64,000 bases of DNA from Mucilaginibacter straminoryzae (GTDB lineage: Bacteria; Bacteroidota; Bacteroidia; Sphingobacteriales; Sphingobacteriaceae), in the NCBI RefSeq assembly GCF_022953055.1, contig NZ_JALJEJ010000007.1, positions 1 through 64,000 on the forward strand. Reading direction: 5' to 3'. Every line of letters starts with the position of its first letter. Position 1 is the first letter of the stretch. The notes beneath the pieces are model-generated. The model worked only from the letters and a program-made list of their open reading frames with translations, did no database searches and had not been told where the DNA came from. A program made the position numbers and the translations under genes. Below, piece by piece: positions 42,300 to 50,584 of the stretch.

Positions 42300-42482
42300 G
42301 TTACTCACAGTTAGACTAACGGTGTTCAACAATTATTAATCCAACAATGCCAAAGTGCCGTATTTTATTGTTAAATAAACCAGGCAGTTAAGTTAACAAT
42401 CAAATCGATTAAATAATTTCTTTTTGATTATTTAAATTTCTTTAATGGAAATTATTTAATGTTTTAACAGATAAAAAAGTGT

Positions 42483-42518
42483 ACTAAACAGTGTCGAAAA
42501 AAAATGACACTGCTTAGT
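42483..42518. repeat. Inverted repeat with T/A-rich loop near the XRE gene
   Basis: ACTAAACAGTGTC and GACACTGCTTAGT form 13-bp arms with one mismatch around GAAAAAAAAT. It lies 13 bases beyond the XRE stop. It may be a terminator or a regulator site. Confidence 0.6.
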
Positions 42519-42531
42519 AGGACCAAATATG

Positions 42532-42900
42532 TTAACTGGCGTAAGAGCCGCGGGTGTGCAGTTCTTCGTAAAGCTCAATCACTTTGCGTTGTAAAGTAGC
42601 AATTTCTATCTCCCGCGCGTTTAATTTTTGCTGTACATTGTTCAATGCTGTTAGCTGCGGTTCAGCAGGCGCCTCGTCTAAAGCCAGCAGCTGCACAACG
42701 CTTACCTCATAGATATTGGCAATTTGTTCTAAACGTGAAAGATTAACGTCGGTAACGCCCGTTTCTATCTTAGAAAAAGCAGGGATAGATATGTTTAATT
42801 TTTTTGCCACGTCTTCCTGGCTCCAGCCACGGCGGTGACGTAAAGTACGGATGTTTTTTCCTACGGCGCTGCCTGCCGAGTGTTTGTTCGGGTTACTCAT
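42532..42900 (-). CDS. XRE-family helix-turn-helix regulator
   Basis: The 122-residue protein has an HTH_3 domain: KNIRTLRHRRGWSQEDVAKK and LNISIPAFSKIETGVTDVNL, followed by LSRLEQIANIYEVSVVQLL. The C-terminal half is a predicted coiled coil (LNNVQQKLNAREIEIATLQR, then KVIELYEELH), a likely dimerisation segment. This arrangement is common in Bacteroidota. Targets are unknown. Nearby genes on this strand are the 95-residue hypothetical and, upstream, pcrA. Confidence 0.9.
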   Translation of the reverse strand: MSNPNKHSAGSAVGKNIRTLRHRRGWSQEDVAKKLNISIPAFSKIETGVTDVNLSRLEQIANIYEVSVVQLLALDEAPAEPQLTALNNVQQKLNAREIEIATLQRKVIELYEELHTRGSYAS

Positions 42901-43049
42901 TCGGGTTTAATTAGGGGAATAATTTTTCTTTGTTCAAATTAAATGCCAATGTTAAATTAACGTAAAATAGCATGTATTTGGATTTATAAGAAAAAAACGA
43001 GTAATAAATTCCTCAACTATTTAATCCCATCGGGAAAAAAATCCACGAT

Positions 43050-45347
43050 TTATTGAACAATACGAAGTTTTGCAAATTTCAATAATAACTGCTTTTGACC
43101 TATTTCCTTAAAGAAAATTGTAGCTTTGATATCCGGGGCTGATCCTTCCAGGTTAATTACTTTTCCATACCCAAAACGCTCGTGCTCAACTTCCATGCCT
43201 GTTTGCAACTTAGACGTATCTGAAGGCGCAAAGTTAGCCGATGGCACGTGCGCTTTAGCCAAAATAGAAGTGGTTTTTACCGGCTGGCTGGCTGGTTTGG
43301 GTTTGGAAAAGCTATCCGGCCCTTTGGTTCCACTATTGGTGTTGCGTGTCCAGGCAGTGCGTTCGTCATTGAAAAACGGATTGGCAGAAGCAGCGGGCCG
43401 TGCCGTGAAATCTAATTCTAAATACTGCGGATCTATCTCATCTAAAAAGCGGCTTGGTTCGCAGCTGATAAGTGTGCCAAATTTGAAGCGAGAGGTAGCG
43501 TAGCTGATCGTAAGCTTGCTTTCTGCCCGGGTGACCGCAACATAAAACAGGCGGCGTTCTTCTTCAAGGTCTGTCCTTGAATTTAATGACATTTGAGACG
43601 GAAACAGGTTTTCTTCCAAACCCACCACATTCACCTGTTTAAATTCAAGCCCCTTGCTGGCGTGGATGGTCATCAGGGAAACGGTTTCCGCATTCGGGTT
43701 CTTGTCGTTGTCGTCATTAGTTAACAGGGCAACGTCCTGCATAAATACATCAAGGCCCTTTTCTTCGATATCTTCACGCTCAGAGAATTCTTTGATACCG
43801 TTCAATAACTCCTGGATATTTTCGTAGCGGTTCAAACCCTCAACCGATTTATCTTCGTACAGATCTTTCAACAAACCGGAGTGTTGGGCAATGTGCATTG
43901 CTGCATCGTAAGCAGGCAGGTTTTTTGCGATTACCTGAAAGCTTTGGATCATGGTGCCGAAAGTGCCTACGCTGGTTGCACTGCGGCCATCCAGGTATTT
44001 AGACGGATTGGTCACCACGTCCCAGGTGGTAACGCCATGCTGATCTGCGCTTAAAATAATCTTATCAATGGTAGTATCACCAATGCCGCGTTTTGGATAG
44101 TTGATCACCCGTTTTAGTGCTTCTTCATCCGCTGGGTTAAACGTCAGGCGGAAATAAGCGATCAAATCTTTAATCTCTTTACGCTGATAGAAGGAGAGAC
44201 CACCGTAAATTTTATAAGGGATGTTTAGCTTACGTAAGGCTTCTTCCATCGAGCGCGATTGGGCATTAGTACGGTACAGAATGGCAAAGTCGTTCCACTT
44301 CATGCCCTTGGTAGTGCGATCCTGCAAAATACCTTCGGCCACCATTTTACCTTCTTCGTTGTCGCTGAAGGCACGCATTACCTTGATTTTATCGCCGGTT
44401 TCGTTCTCAGAGAACACGTTTTTCTTCAACTGCTCTTTATTGTTGGCAATAATGCTGTTGGCAACCTTAACTATATTTTGTGTAGAGCGGTAGTTCTGTT
44501 CCAGCTTAAATACCTTCAAATCCGGGTAATCCTTCTCAAAGTTCAGGATGTTCTGGATGTTAGCACCACGGAACGCATAGATACTTTGCGCATCGTCCCC
44601 CACCACGCAGATATTCTCATTGATAGCAGCCAGGCGTTTAACAATCAGGTACTGCGAGAAGTTGGTATCCTGATACTCATCCACCATCAGGTACTTAAAC
44701 TTGTTCTGGTATTTATAAAGTACTTCGGCATGGTTCTTCAGCAGTTCATTGGTTTTGAACAACAAATCGTCAAAGTCCATTGCGCCGGCGCGGTAACAGC
44801 GTTGGGCGTAGGTTTCGTAGATTTTCCCCATCTGTCCCCGGCCTGTAGAAAAATCATCCGCCTGGATCTGCTCATTCTGCTGGTATTCCTGCCACGAGAT
44901 CAGGTTATTTTTTGCGGAAGAAATGCGGTTATAAACAAAGTTGGCATTGTACAGCTTGTCGTCAAGGTTCATTTCTTTCAAAATAGCCCTGATCACACTT
45001 TTACTATCGTCGGTATCGTAAATGGTAAAATTATTCGGATAGCCTAATTTATCAGCCTCAACACGTAGCAACTTGGCAAAAACAGAGTGGAAGGTGCCCA
45101 TCCAAAGGTTTTTGGCTTCGTCGCCTACTACCTTGGTGATCCGCTCGCGCATTTCGCGCGCAGCTTTATTGGTAAACGTAAGTATCAGGATATTGAAGGC
45201 ATCAACACCGCTGCGGATCAGGTGGGCTACCCGATAGGTAATTACCCGTGTTTTTCCCGATCCTGCACCTGCAATAATCATTACAGGTCCTTTGGTTTGT
45301 AAAACTGCTGCCCTCTGTTGTGGGTTTAACCCTTCTAAATAATCCAA
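43050..45347 (-). CDS. pcrA: UvrD/PcrA-type DNA helicase
   Basis: This 765-residue SF1A 3'-5' helicase acts in nucleotide excision and mismatch repair and in removing recombination intermediates. MDYLEGLNPQQRAAVLQTKG starts the family, Walker A AGAGSGKT lies at residues 26-33, YLMVDEYQDTN is motif II, and VSLMTIHASKGLEFKQV and RRLFYVAVTRAESKL are motifs V-VI. The C-terminus, GMEVEHERFGYGKVINLEGS, is the PcrA Tudor-like domain. Assignment to PcrA rather than UvrD is by that tail. A minus-strand TAATTTTG at 45373-45380 is a possible -7 box. Confidence 0.95.
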   Translation of the reverse strand: MDYLEGLNPQQRAAVLQTKGPVMIIAGAGSGKTRVITYRVAHLIRSGVDAFNILILTFTNKAAREMRERITKVVGDEAKNLWMGTFHSVFAKLLRVEADKLGYPNNFTIYDTDDSKSVIRAILKEMNLDDKLYNANFVYNRISSAKNNLISWQEYQQNEQIQADDFSTGRGQMGKIYETYAQRCYRAGAMDFDDLLFKTNELLKNHAEVLYKYQNKFKYLMVDEYQDTNFSQYLIVKRLAAINENICVVGDDAQSIYAFRGANIQNILNFEKDYPDLKVFKLEQNYRSTQNIVKVANSIIANNKEQLKKNVFSENETGDKIKVMRAFSDNEEGKMVAEGILQDRTTKGMKWNDFAILYRTNAQSRSMEEALRKLNIPYKIYGGLSFYQRKEIKDLIAYFRLTFNPADEEALKRVINYPKRGIGDTTIDKIILSADQHGVTTWDVVTNPSKYLDGRSATSVGTFGTMIQSFQVIAKNLPAYDAAMHIAQHSGLLKDLYEDKSVEGLNRYENIQELLNGIKEFSEREDIEEKGLDVFMQDVALLTNDDNDKNPNAETVSLMTIHASKGLEFKQVNVVGLEENLFPSQMSLNSRTDLEEERRLFYVAVTRAESKLTISYATSRFKFGTLISCEPSRFLDEIDPQYLELDFTARPAASANPFFNDERTAWTRNTNSGTKGPDSFSKPKPASQPVKTTSILAKAHVPSANFAPSDTSKLQTGMEVEHERFGYGKVINLEGSAPDIKATIFFKEIGQKQLLLKFAKLRIVQ

Positions 45348-45531
45348 ATCTGCTCCTCTGTTTTTAGGGTGACAAAATTAAGGTTTTGGGCGGGAAGTTG
45401 ATGGGCTAAATGTTGTAAGGTTGTAATGTTGAAAAGTTATTTTGATTTTTGACGGCATCTCAAAATCAAATCAGGCACGTGGGTGTCTTTTAAAGTATAT
45501 CCGAAATTAAAAATCAAAATCCGAATTCGTT

Positions 45532-47532
45532 ATGAACAGACTGGCCAACTCGGCTTCGCCATATTTACTTCAGCATGCCAACAACCCGGTAGACTGGCAC
45601 CCCTGGGGAGCAGAAGCGCTGCAAAAAGCGCGCGATGAAAATAAGCTAATTATCGTCAGCATCGGTTACTCGGCCTGTCACTGGTGCCATGTAATGGAGC
45701 ACGAAAGTTTTGAAGATGAGCAGGTGGCGCAGGTAATGAACGATCTGTTCATATGTATTAAGGTGGACCGTGAGGAACGCCCGGATATCGACCAGATTTA
45801 TATGAGCGCCATTCAACTGATGACCGGGAGAGGTGGCTGGCCTTTAAACTGTATCTGCCTGCCAGACCAGCGACCGATTTACGGGGGAACTTACTTTCGC
45901 AAACAAGACTGGATCAGCCTGCTGCTGAACCTGTCGGAGTTTTACCGTGAAAAGCCGCAGGAGGCAGAGGAGTATGCCGTGCGGTTAACGGAAGGCATTC
46001 GTCAGTATGAATCGGTAAACTTTATGAGCGAACAGCCAACCTATTCGAAGGACGATCTGGAAGCAATTGTTGCTACCTGGCGAAAGACCTTTGATATGAA
46101 AGAAGGAGGGACCGGGCATGCGCCAAAATTCCCGATGCCTAATAATTGGCTCTTCCTGATGCGTTACGCCCACCTGATGAAGGACGAACAAATCGGTGAG
46201 GTGGTAGAACTAACGTTGAAGAAGATGGCTTATGGCGGCATCTACGATCATATAGGCGGTGGTTTTGCGCGTTACTCGGTAGATGCCCGCTGGCATGTGC
46301 CGCACTTCGAAAAAATGTTGTATGATAACGGCCAACTGGTGAGTTTATATGCCGAAGCTTATACCCGCCAACCAGACGAACTTTACAAAGAGATTGTAGC
46401 CGAAACGATTGCTTTTGTAGAGCGGGAACTTACCTCGCCGGAGTTTGGCTTTTATTCTGCCCTGGATGCTGACAGCGAAGGGGTAGAAGGAAAGTTTTAC
46501 ACGTTTACCGGTGAAGAACTGGAGCAGGTGTTGGGGAAAGATGCTGCCTTTGCATTCAAGCTTTATTACGGCGCGACAGACGAAGGTAATTGGGAAGAGG
46601 AGCAAACCAATGTACTTTTCAGGGCAAGGGAGAAAGAAGCTTTAGCTGATAACCTGGGTTATACGCTTGAAGAGTTTGACGAGGAACTACAGGAATCGCG
46701 CAGACTGGTGTTTGAATACCGAAGCCAGAGAGTACGCCCCGGGCTGGATCACAAGATTATTGCTTCGTGGAACGGCTTAATGCTTAAAGGTTTGTGCGAA
46801 GCGGCGAGAGTTTTCCCTGCGGAAAATTATCAGGATCTGGCCTTAAAGAACGCAGCATTTATTCGGGAAAACCTGATCAGTGCTGATGGAAAGCTTAACC
46901 GCATTTATGGTTCTGCCGAAAGAATTGCTTTCCTTGATGATTATGCCAACGTAATAGACGCGTTTATTACATTATATGAACTTACCTTTGATCTGGATTG
47001 GTTAACCCTGGCGCGCTCACTTACCAATGATGCTATTGTGAATTATTATGACCAGCAAGAGGGGATGTTCTTTTATACTTCCGCAGAAAATGAAGAGTTG
47101 ATTGCCCGGAAGTGCGAAATTATGGACGGCGTGATACCTTCTTCAAATTCGGTAATGGCGCGTAACCTCAAAAAACTGAGCTTGTTTTTTGAGGACGAAA
47201 GCTACGGGAAAATATCGTCGCAGTTGTTATGCAACCTGATGCCTTACATGGCCAAATACGGTTCGGTTTATTCAAACTGGTCGCTCTTATTGCTTGAGGA
47301 AGTGTTCGGAATTTATGAAGTAGCCATCACCGGAACCCGCGCAGAAACCGTTAGGCAGGAGTTTGATAAAAACTATGTGCCTAATAAAATAATATTGGGA
47401 GGTACGCAGGAAAACTTACCTTTACTGCAAAATAGAGTGGGTAGCACCACCAGGATTTTTATCTGTAAAGATAAAACCTGCGGCTTACCTGCCGATACTG
47501 TTGCCGATGCTTTAAAACAAATCGCAAATTAA
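45532..47532 (+). CDS. DUF255 thioredoxin-fold protein (YyaL/SPATA20 type)
   Basis: The 666-residue protein starts [20 protein letters not shown], then a thioredoxin-like domain with [15 protein letters not shown] where Cys49 and Cys52 form a CxxC. The remainder is an (alpha/alpha) barrel like N-acyl-glucosamine epimerases, with [18 protein letters not shown] and [16 protein letters not shown]. Members are cytoplasmic and of uncertain substrate. The next gene (slyD-like) follows after 56 bases and may be cotranscribed. Confidence 0.92.
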   Translation: MNRLANSASPYLLQHANNPVDWHPWGAEALQKARDENKLIIVSIGYSACHWCHVMEHESFEDEQVAQVMNDLFICIKVDREERPDIDQIYMSAIQLMTGRGGWPLNCICLPDQRPIYGGTYFRKQDWISLLLNLSEFYREKPQEAEEYAVRLTEGIRQYESVNFMSEQPTYSKDDLEAIVATWRKTFDMKEGGTGHAPKFPMPNNWLFLMRYAHLMKDEQIGEVVELTLKKMAYGGIYDHIGGGFARYSVDARWHVPHFEKMLYDNGQLVSLYAEAYTRQPDELYKEIVAETIAFVERELTSPEFGFYSALDADSEGVEGKFYTFTGEELEQVLGKDAAFAFKLYYGATDEGNWEEEQTNVLFRAREKEALADNLGYTLEEFDEELQESRRLVFEYRSQRVRPGLDHKIIASWNGLMLKGLCEAARVFPAENYQDLALKNAAFIRENLISADGKLNRIYGSAERIAFLDDYANVIDAFITLYELTFDLDWLTLARSLTNDAIVNYYDQQEGMFFYTSAENEELIARKCEIMDGVIPSSNSVMARNLKKLSLFFEDESYGKISSQLLCNLMPYMAKYGSVYSNWSLLLLEEVFGIYEVAITGTRAETVRQEFDKNYVPNKIILGGTQENLPLLQNRVGSTTRIFICKDKTCGLPADTVADALKQIAN

Positions 47533-47588
47533 ATCCTTAATCCTATATAAACTGCGGCTTAAGACCTGCCGCATAAAAATTAATCCTG

Positions 47589-48086
47589 ATGAAAATTGAG
47601 CCTCAACACGTGGTATCGTTAACCTACAACTTATATGTAGACCAAGACGGTACCGAGAACCTGGTAGAGAAAACCACAGAAGAGCAACCTTTAACCTTCC
47701 TATACGGCGCAGGACAAATGCTGCCAAAGTTTGAAGAAAACTTATCAACCCTTTCAACCGGGGATAACTTTGATTTTAAACTTACTGCAGAAGATGCTTA
47801 TGGCATTTATGATGAAGAAGCAGTAGCTAACCTGCCGAAAGAGATGTTTAGCGGAACAGATCTTCCGCAGATTGGCGACGTATTGCCATTACAAGATAAC
47901 AACGGTAACCGTTTCCGCGGCCAGGTAGTATCTGTAGCTGAAGATGCAATTATTGTAGACTTGAACCACCCAATGGCTGGCCAGGAACTGCATTTCACCG
48001 GTAACATCCTGAATGTTCGTCCGGCTACGCCTGAAGAGCTTTCGCATGGTCATGCACATGGCCCGGATGGTCATCATGCACACTAA
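47589..48086 (+). CDS. slyD: SlyD-like FKBP peptidyl-prolyl isomerase with His-rich tail
   Basis: The 165-residue protein shows the FKBP core split by an IF domain: VSLTYNLYVDQDGTENLVEK, FLYGAGQMLPKFEENLSTLS and DAYGIYDEEAVANLPKEMF. MAGQELHFTGNILNVRPAT follows. The end, HGHAHGPDGHHAH, is His-rich and can bind Ni or Zn, as in E. coli SlyD. It is a chaperone/isomerase, probably cytoplasmic, as no signal peptide is seen. A terminator lies at 48111-48136. Confidence 0.92.
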   Translation: MKIEPQHVVSLTYNLYVDQDGTENLVEKTTEEQPLTFLYGAGQMLPKFEENLSTLSTGDNFDFKLTAEDAYGIYDEEAVANLPKEMFSGTDLPQIGDVLPLQDNNGNRFRGQVVSVAEDAIIVDLNHPMAGQELHFTGNILNVRPATPEELSHGHAHGPDGHHAH

Positions 48087-48110
48087 GTATTGGTTTAACC
48101 AACTATACAG

Positions 48111-48136
48111 AAAAGGCCAGCATTAATTTGCAGGCC
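48111..48136 (+). terminator. Terminator of the slyD-like gene
   Basis: AAAAGGCC/GGCCTTTT arms with a loop of about 14 bases and five T after it. Confidence 0.8.
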
Positions 48137-48150
48137 TTTTTCTTTACCCG

Positions 48151-48840
48151 TTATTCTACATCCAGTTGGCCCGAATCTGTTAGATAACAAGTGATGAATA
48201 TCCGGCACGATACTTTCTCTCGGTTGATACTTGCCGGTATAAAAATTTTATCTTCATCGGGCAGGGCATCGATGTTCATGTGCACGTCCTGGGTAGGGTA
48301 AATGTTTGATTGTAAATGCACCACAAAATCGGCTAGCCGGCCGTAGGGGCTTACCAGTAATTCTATCACCGGTGTAAATACCCTGTTGCTGATGCCTTCC
48401 AGTTGCTGCGGTAGTTTAAATAGCTTCAGGTAATTAATGTAGCCGTAGTAACGGTCGCCGATGCGGATTGGCCGGGTAGTGGTATCGCCCTGTTTTATGT
48501 CGCGGTCTACAACGTAACGACAGAATGACGAGGTATCTTCCGGCGCCTGAAAAGTAAGTTCGGCCCTGTCGTAATTAAAACGCTGCAGCATGTGCTTTTG
48601 GTCGTCATAAAAGGTCCAGGTTCCCGTTTTGACATTGTTGGTATAAGCACCTATAGCTAGCGGCCGACCTTCAGACAACATCGCCCTGTATACGCCCTGT
48701 CTGATGTTTTTATCTGTTTTTAAAACTTCGATATATTCTTTTACGGCGTCTGTAAGCCGGTGTTTAATCACCACGGTTTCCTGCGCTTTTACCAATGCCG
48801 GAAGGATGATTAATATGACTGAAAGTAATTTTTTGTACAT
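48151..48840 (-). CDS. Exported protein of unknown function, MORN-like segment
   Basis: The 229-residue product begins MYKKLLSVILIILPALVKAQ, a signal peptide. Residues around 62-80 (IGAYTNNVKTGTWTFYDDQK) resemble a YwqK/MORN-type turn. The rest has no recognised domain, with VFTPVIELLVSPYGRLADFV reminiscent of TonB-energy-transducer C-terminal pattern but not convincing. The ATG at 48840 is preferred to 48873, which lies in the preceding gene. It starts one base after the PH-domain gene stop, so both are in one transcript. Confidence 0.7.
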   Translation of the reverse strand: MYKKLLSVILIILPALVKAQETVVIKHRLTDAVKEYIEVLKTDKNIRQGVYRAMLSEGRPLAIGAYTNNVKTGTWTFYDDQKHMLQRFNYDRAELTFQAPEDTSSFCRYVVDRDIKQGDTTTRPIRIGDRYYGYINYLKLFKLPQQLEGISNRVFTPVIELLVSPYGRLADFVVHLQSNIYPTQDVHMNIDALPDEDKIFIPASINREKVSCRIFITCYLTDSGQLDVE

Positions 48841-48841
48841 C

Positions 48842-49261
48842 TTAAATTTCAATAACAATGCCCGGCTCGACACTTTTCAGGGCTTCGATAAATTTCTCCA
48901 GGTTTTGTGGCGCAATAATAACGTTATCATATTTATTATAGGCAATATCAATGCGGCCATTAACGGAAAGGGTAGGCGAGCTAATAATGCTGTCTGTCTT
49001 GCTGATCTTCCTGATGGTATGAATGTCGATATCCTTATTAACAATTAAACCGCAACGGATGTTCAGTACATCACCATTAATTGTATATCGCGTGTTAAAA
49101 AACATCGGCGCCAAAAGCAAGCCCAACACGCCCCCTAAAATAATTGTTCCGGCAATGGCGCCATCTACAATGGACTGAACTAAAGCGGCTGTAAGGCAAA
49201 CAAATAAAGGCACAAAGAGCCAGTACGTTATTTTTGAGGGAAAGGTTTGGGTAGGGGACAT
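48842..49261 (-). CDS. Bacterial PH-domain membrane protein
   Basis: The 139-residue protein has two N-terminal membrane helices (YWLFVPLFVCLTAALVQSI and IAGTIILGGVLGLLLAPMFF), followed by a bPH-like beta domain (TRYTINGDVLNIRCGLIVNK, then DIHTIRKISKTDSI). This is the layout of DUF1200/YdbT-like proteins with unknown role at the membrane. It is cotranscribed with the next gene on its strand and divergent from the thioesterase gene at 49305. Confidence 0.8.
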   Translation of the reverse strand: MSPTQTFPSKITYWLFVPLFVCLTAALVQSIVDGAIAGTIILGGVLGLLLAPMFFNTRYTINGDVLNIRCGLIVNKDIDIHTIRKISKTDSIISSPTLSVNGRIDIAYNKYDNVIIAPQNLEKFIEALKSVEPGIVIEI

Positions 49262-49293
49262 TCAGTAAATATATCAGTTTACACGAAAATAGC

Positions 49294-49301
49294 TAAATTT
49301 G
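49294..49301 (+). promoter_or_regulatory. Bacteroidota -7 box (TAAATTTG) for the thioesterase gene
   Basis: TAAATTTG fits TAnnTTTG and lies three bases before the ATG at 49305, implying an almost leaderless mRNA. It overlaps the alternative TTG at 49299. The -33 position is weak. Confidence 0.4.
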
Positions 49302-49304
49302 GAT

Positions 49305-49880
49305 ATGCAACCCAAGCCAGATTTCCTGCCCGTAAAATATTCGCAAACAATACTTACCGAATTAATGATTCCTTCTTATGCCAACTTTGGCGGAAAGATA
49401 CACGGTGGTGTATTGTTATCACTAATGGATAAAGTTGCTTATGTATGCGCTGCCAAACATGCCGGTAACTACTGCGTAACGGCATCTATAGATGGTGTGG
49501 ATTTTTTGGCACCTGTAGAAGTAGGCGAGATGGTTTCGCTGAAGGCATCAGTAGTATATGTTGGGCGGACATCTTTAGTGGTAGGCATCCGGGTGGAATC
49601 TGAAAACATCAAAACGCGCGAAATTAAACACACCAACACCAGCTATTTCACCATGGTAGCAAAAGATGAAACCGGCAAACCGGTAGAAGTTCCCGGCCTT
49701 ACCCTGGAAACGCGGGAGCAGGTGCGCCGTTTTATTGAAGCCCGCCGTCGTAAAGATGCCAAAGCAGAATACAAGCAAAACTGCGCAAAAATTAAGGTAC
49801 CGGTGGTTGACGAGCGTATGCTGGAAACCTTAAAAGGCGAACGCTGCCGCTACGAAAAGAAAAGCTCAATAATTCTGTAA
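49305..49880 (+). CDS. Hotdog-fold acyl-CoA thioesterase
   Basis: The 191-residue protein is of the acyl-CoA thioesterase II/YciA-like type. It shows MIPSYANFGGKIHGGVLLSL (core helix with the Asn-Gly-His region), MDKVAYVCAAKHAGNYCVTA and SIDGVDFLAPVEVGEMVSLK. It hydrolyses acyl-CoAs of unspecified length in the cytoplasm. A longer frame starts at TTG 49299, but the ATG is preferred. Its 3' end overlaps the convergent 72-residue gene by 15 bases. Confidence 0.92.
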   Translation: MQPKPDFLPVKYSQTILTELMIPSYANFGGKIHGGVLLSLMDKVAYVCAAKHAGNYCVTASIDGVDFLAPVEVGEMVSLKASVVYVGRTSLVVGIRVESENIKTREIKHTNTSYFTMVAKDETGKPVEVPGLTLETREQVRRFIEARRRKDAKAEYKQNCAKIKVPVVDERMLETLKGERCRYEKKSSIIL

Positions 49881-50084
49881 CTGTTCGCCAATGCTCTGGA
49901 TATCCGCCTCGCTTAAACCGTTGCTGGTTTCAGCGCGCCAGGTGTACAGGGTTTCTTTATAAAGGGTAATGGTCTGGTCTTCGAAGGTAACGTCGTAATA
50001 GGTTTTATCATCGTTAACATAAGTATGTACGCGCGCAGGGATCTGCTGACGGTTAAGGGATAATTCAATATCAAAGTCTTCCAT
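49866..50084 (-). CDS. Hypothetical 72-residue protein
   Basis: The product begins MEDFDIELSLNRQQIPARVH and ends LSEADIQSIGEQLQNY. It is beta-rich and acidic with aromatic residues, and no domain is recognised. The 15-base overlap with the thioesterase gene end is a sign of tightly packed coding. It appears real because it has codon use like its neighbours and an ATG with no rival start. Confidence 0.6.
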   Translation of the reverse strand: MEDFDIELSLNRQQIPARVHTYVNDDKTYYDVTFEDQTITLYKETLYTWRAETSNGLSEADIQSIGEQLQNY

Positions 50085-50198
50085 AGTAAAAGATAAACTT
50101 TTAACCCCGGCTAAAGTTTAGGCAGAAAAGTAAAATAATGGTGTTAAAACCATTTGAAGACATTAGTGGTTGTAGTAAAAATCAATTTTACAACCTTT

Positions 50199-50399
50199 AT
50201 GAAAAAGTTAATTTATTTGCTCTTGCTTACAGCCTTTACAACTACTGCTGTGATGGCACAAACAACCGTTGTTACCAAGAACGAGACCAAAACCAAACGT
50301 ACTTCAACCTTGCCGCAAAAAGTACACAACATCTTTCACAAGAAAAAGAAATACAGCGGTACAAAGACAAAACATGTTGTAAGAAAAGCTAAAGTTTAA
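50199..50399 (+). CDS. Small secreted basic protein
   Basis: The 66-residue product starts MKKLIYLLLLTAFTTTAVMA, a signal peptide cleaved before QTTVV, then a Lys/Thr-rich segment ending KTKHVVRKAKV. The frame opens at 50154, but the ATG at 50199 gives the signal peptide. A hairpin terminator follows at once. No family recognised. Confidence 0.65.
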   Translation: MKKLIYLLLLTAFTTTAVMAQTTVVTKNETKTKRTSTLPQKVHNIFHKKKKYSGTKTKHVVRKAKV

Positions 50400-50401
50400 A
50401 T

Positions 50402-50432
50402 AAAAAAAGAGAGGTGCCGCCTCTCTTTTTTT
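50402..50432 (+). terminator. Terminator of the small basic protein gene
   Basis: AAAGAGAGG/CCTCTCTTT arms, loop TGCCG, followed by T-rich sequence; the A run before it suits bidirectional use. Confidence 0.85.
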
Positions 50433-50491
50433 ATTTCTTATTAGTTAAACAATGGTGGCAGCCCTATGTTCTTTAAATAAAACTTACGGCT

Positions 50492-50581
50492 ATGTTACTA
50501 CCATTTGCAATTGTATTTATCCTGGCGTTTATGGTCCTGGCCTTATGGATGGTGATCCGTAAAAGTAAGGGCAAGGAATAA
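50492..50581 (+). CDS. Candidate 29-residue single-span membrane peptide
   Basis: The frame encodes MLLPFAIVFILAFMVLALWM and then VIRKSKGKE: one helix with a basic cytoplasmic end, obeying the positive-inside rule. The stop is three bases from the treY::malQ stop. Nothing except composition and a clean ATG supports it, so it may be chance. Confidence 0.4.
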   Translation: MLLPFAIVFILAFMVLALWMVIRKSKGKE

Positions 50582-50584
50582 ACA

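Noticed and set aside
44259..45047. Plus-strand 262-codon frame inside pcrA
   Set aside because: It overlaps the strong helicase gene on the opposite strand and shows no domain.
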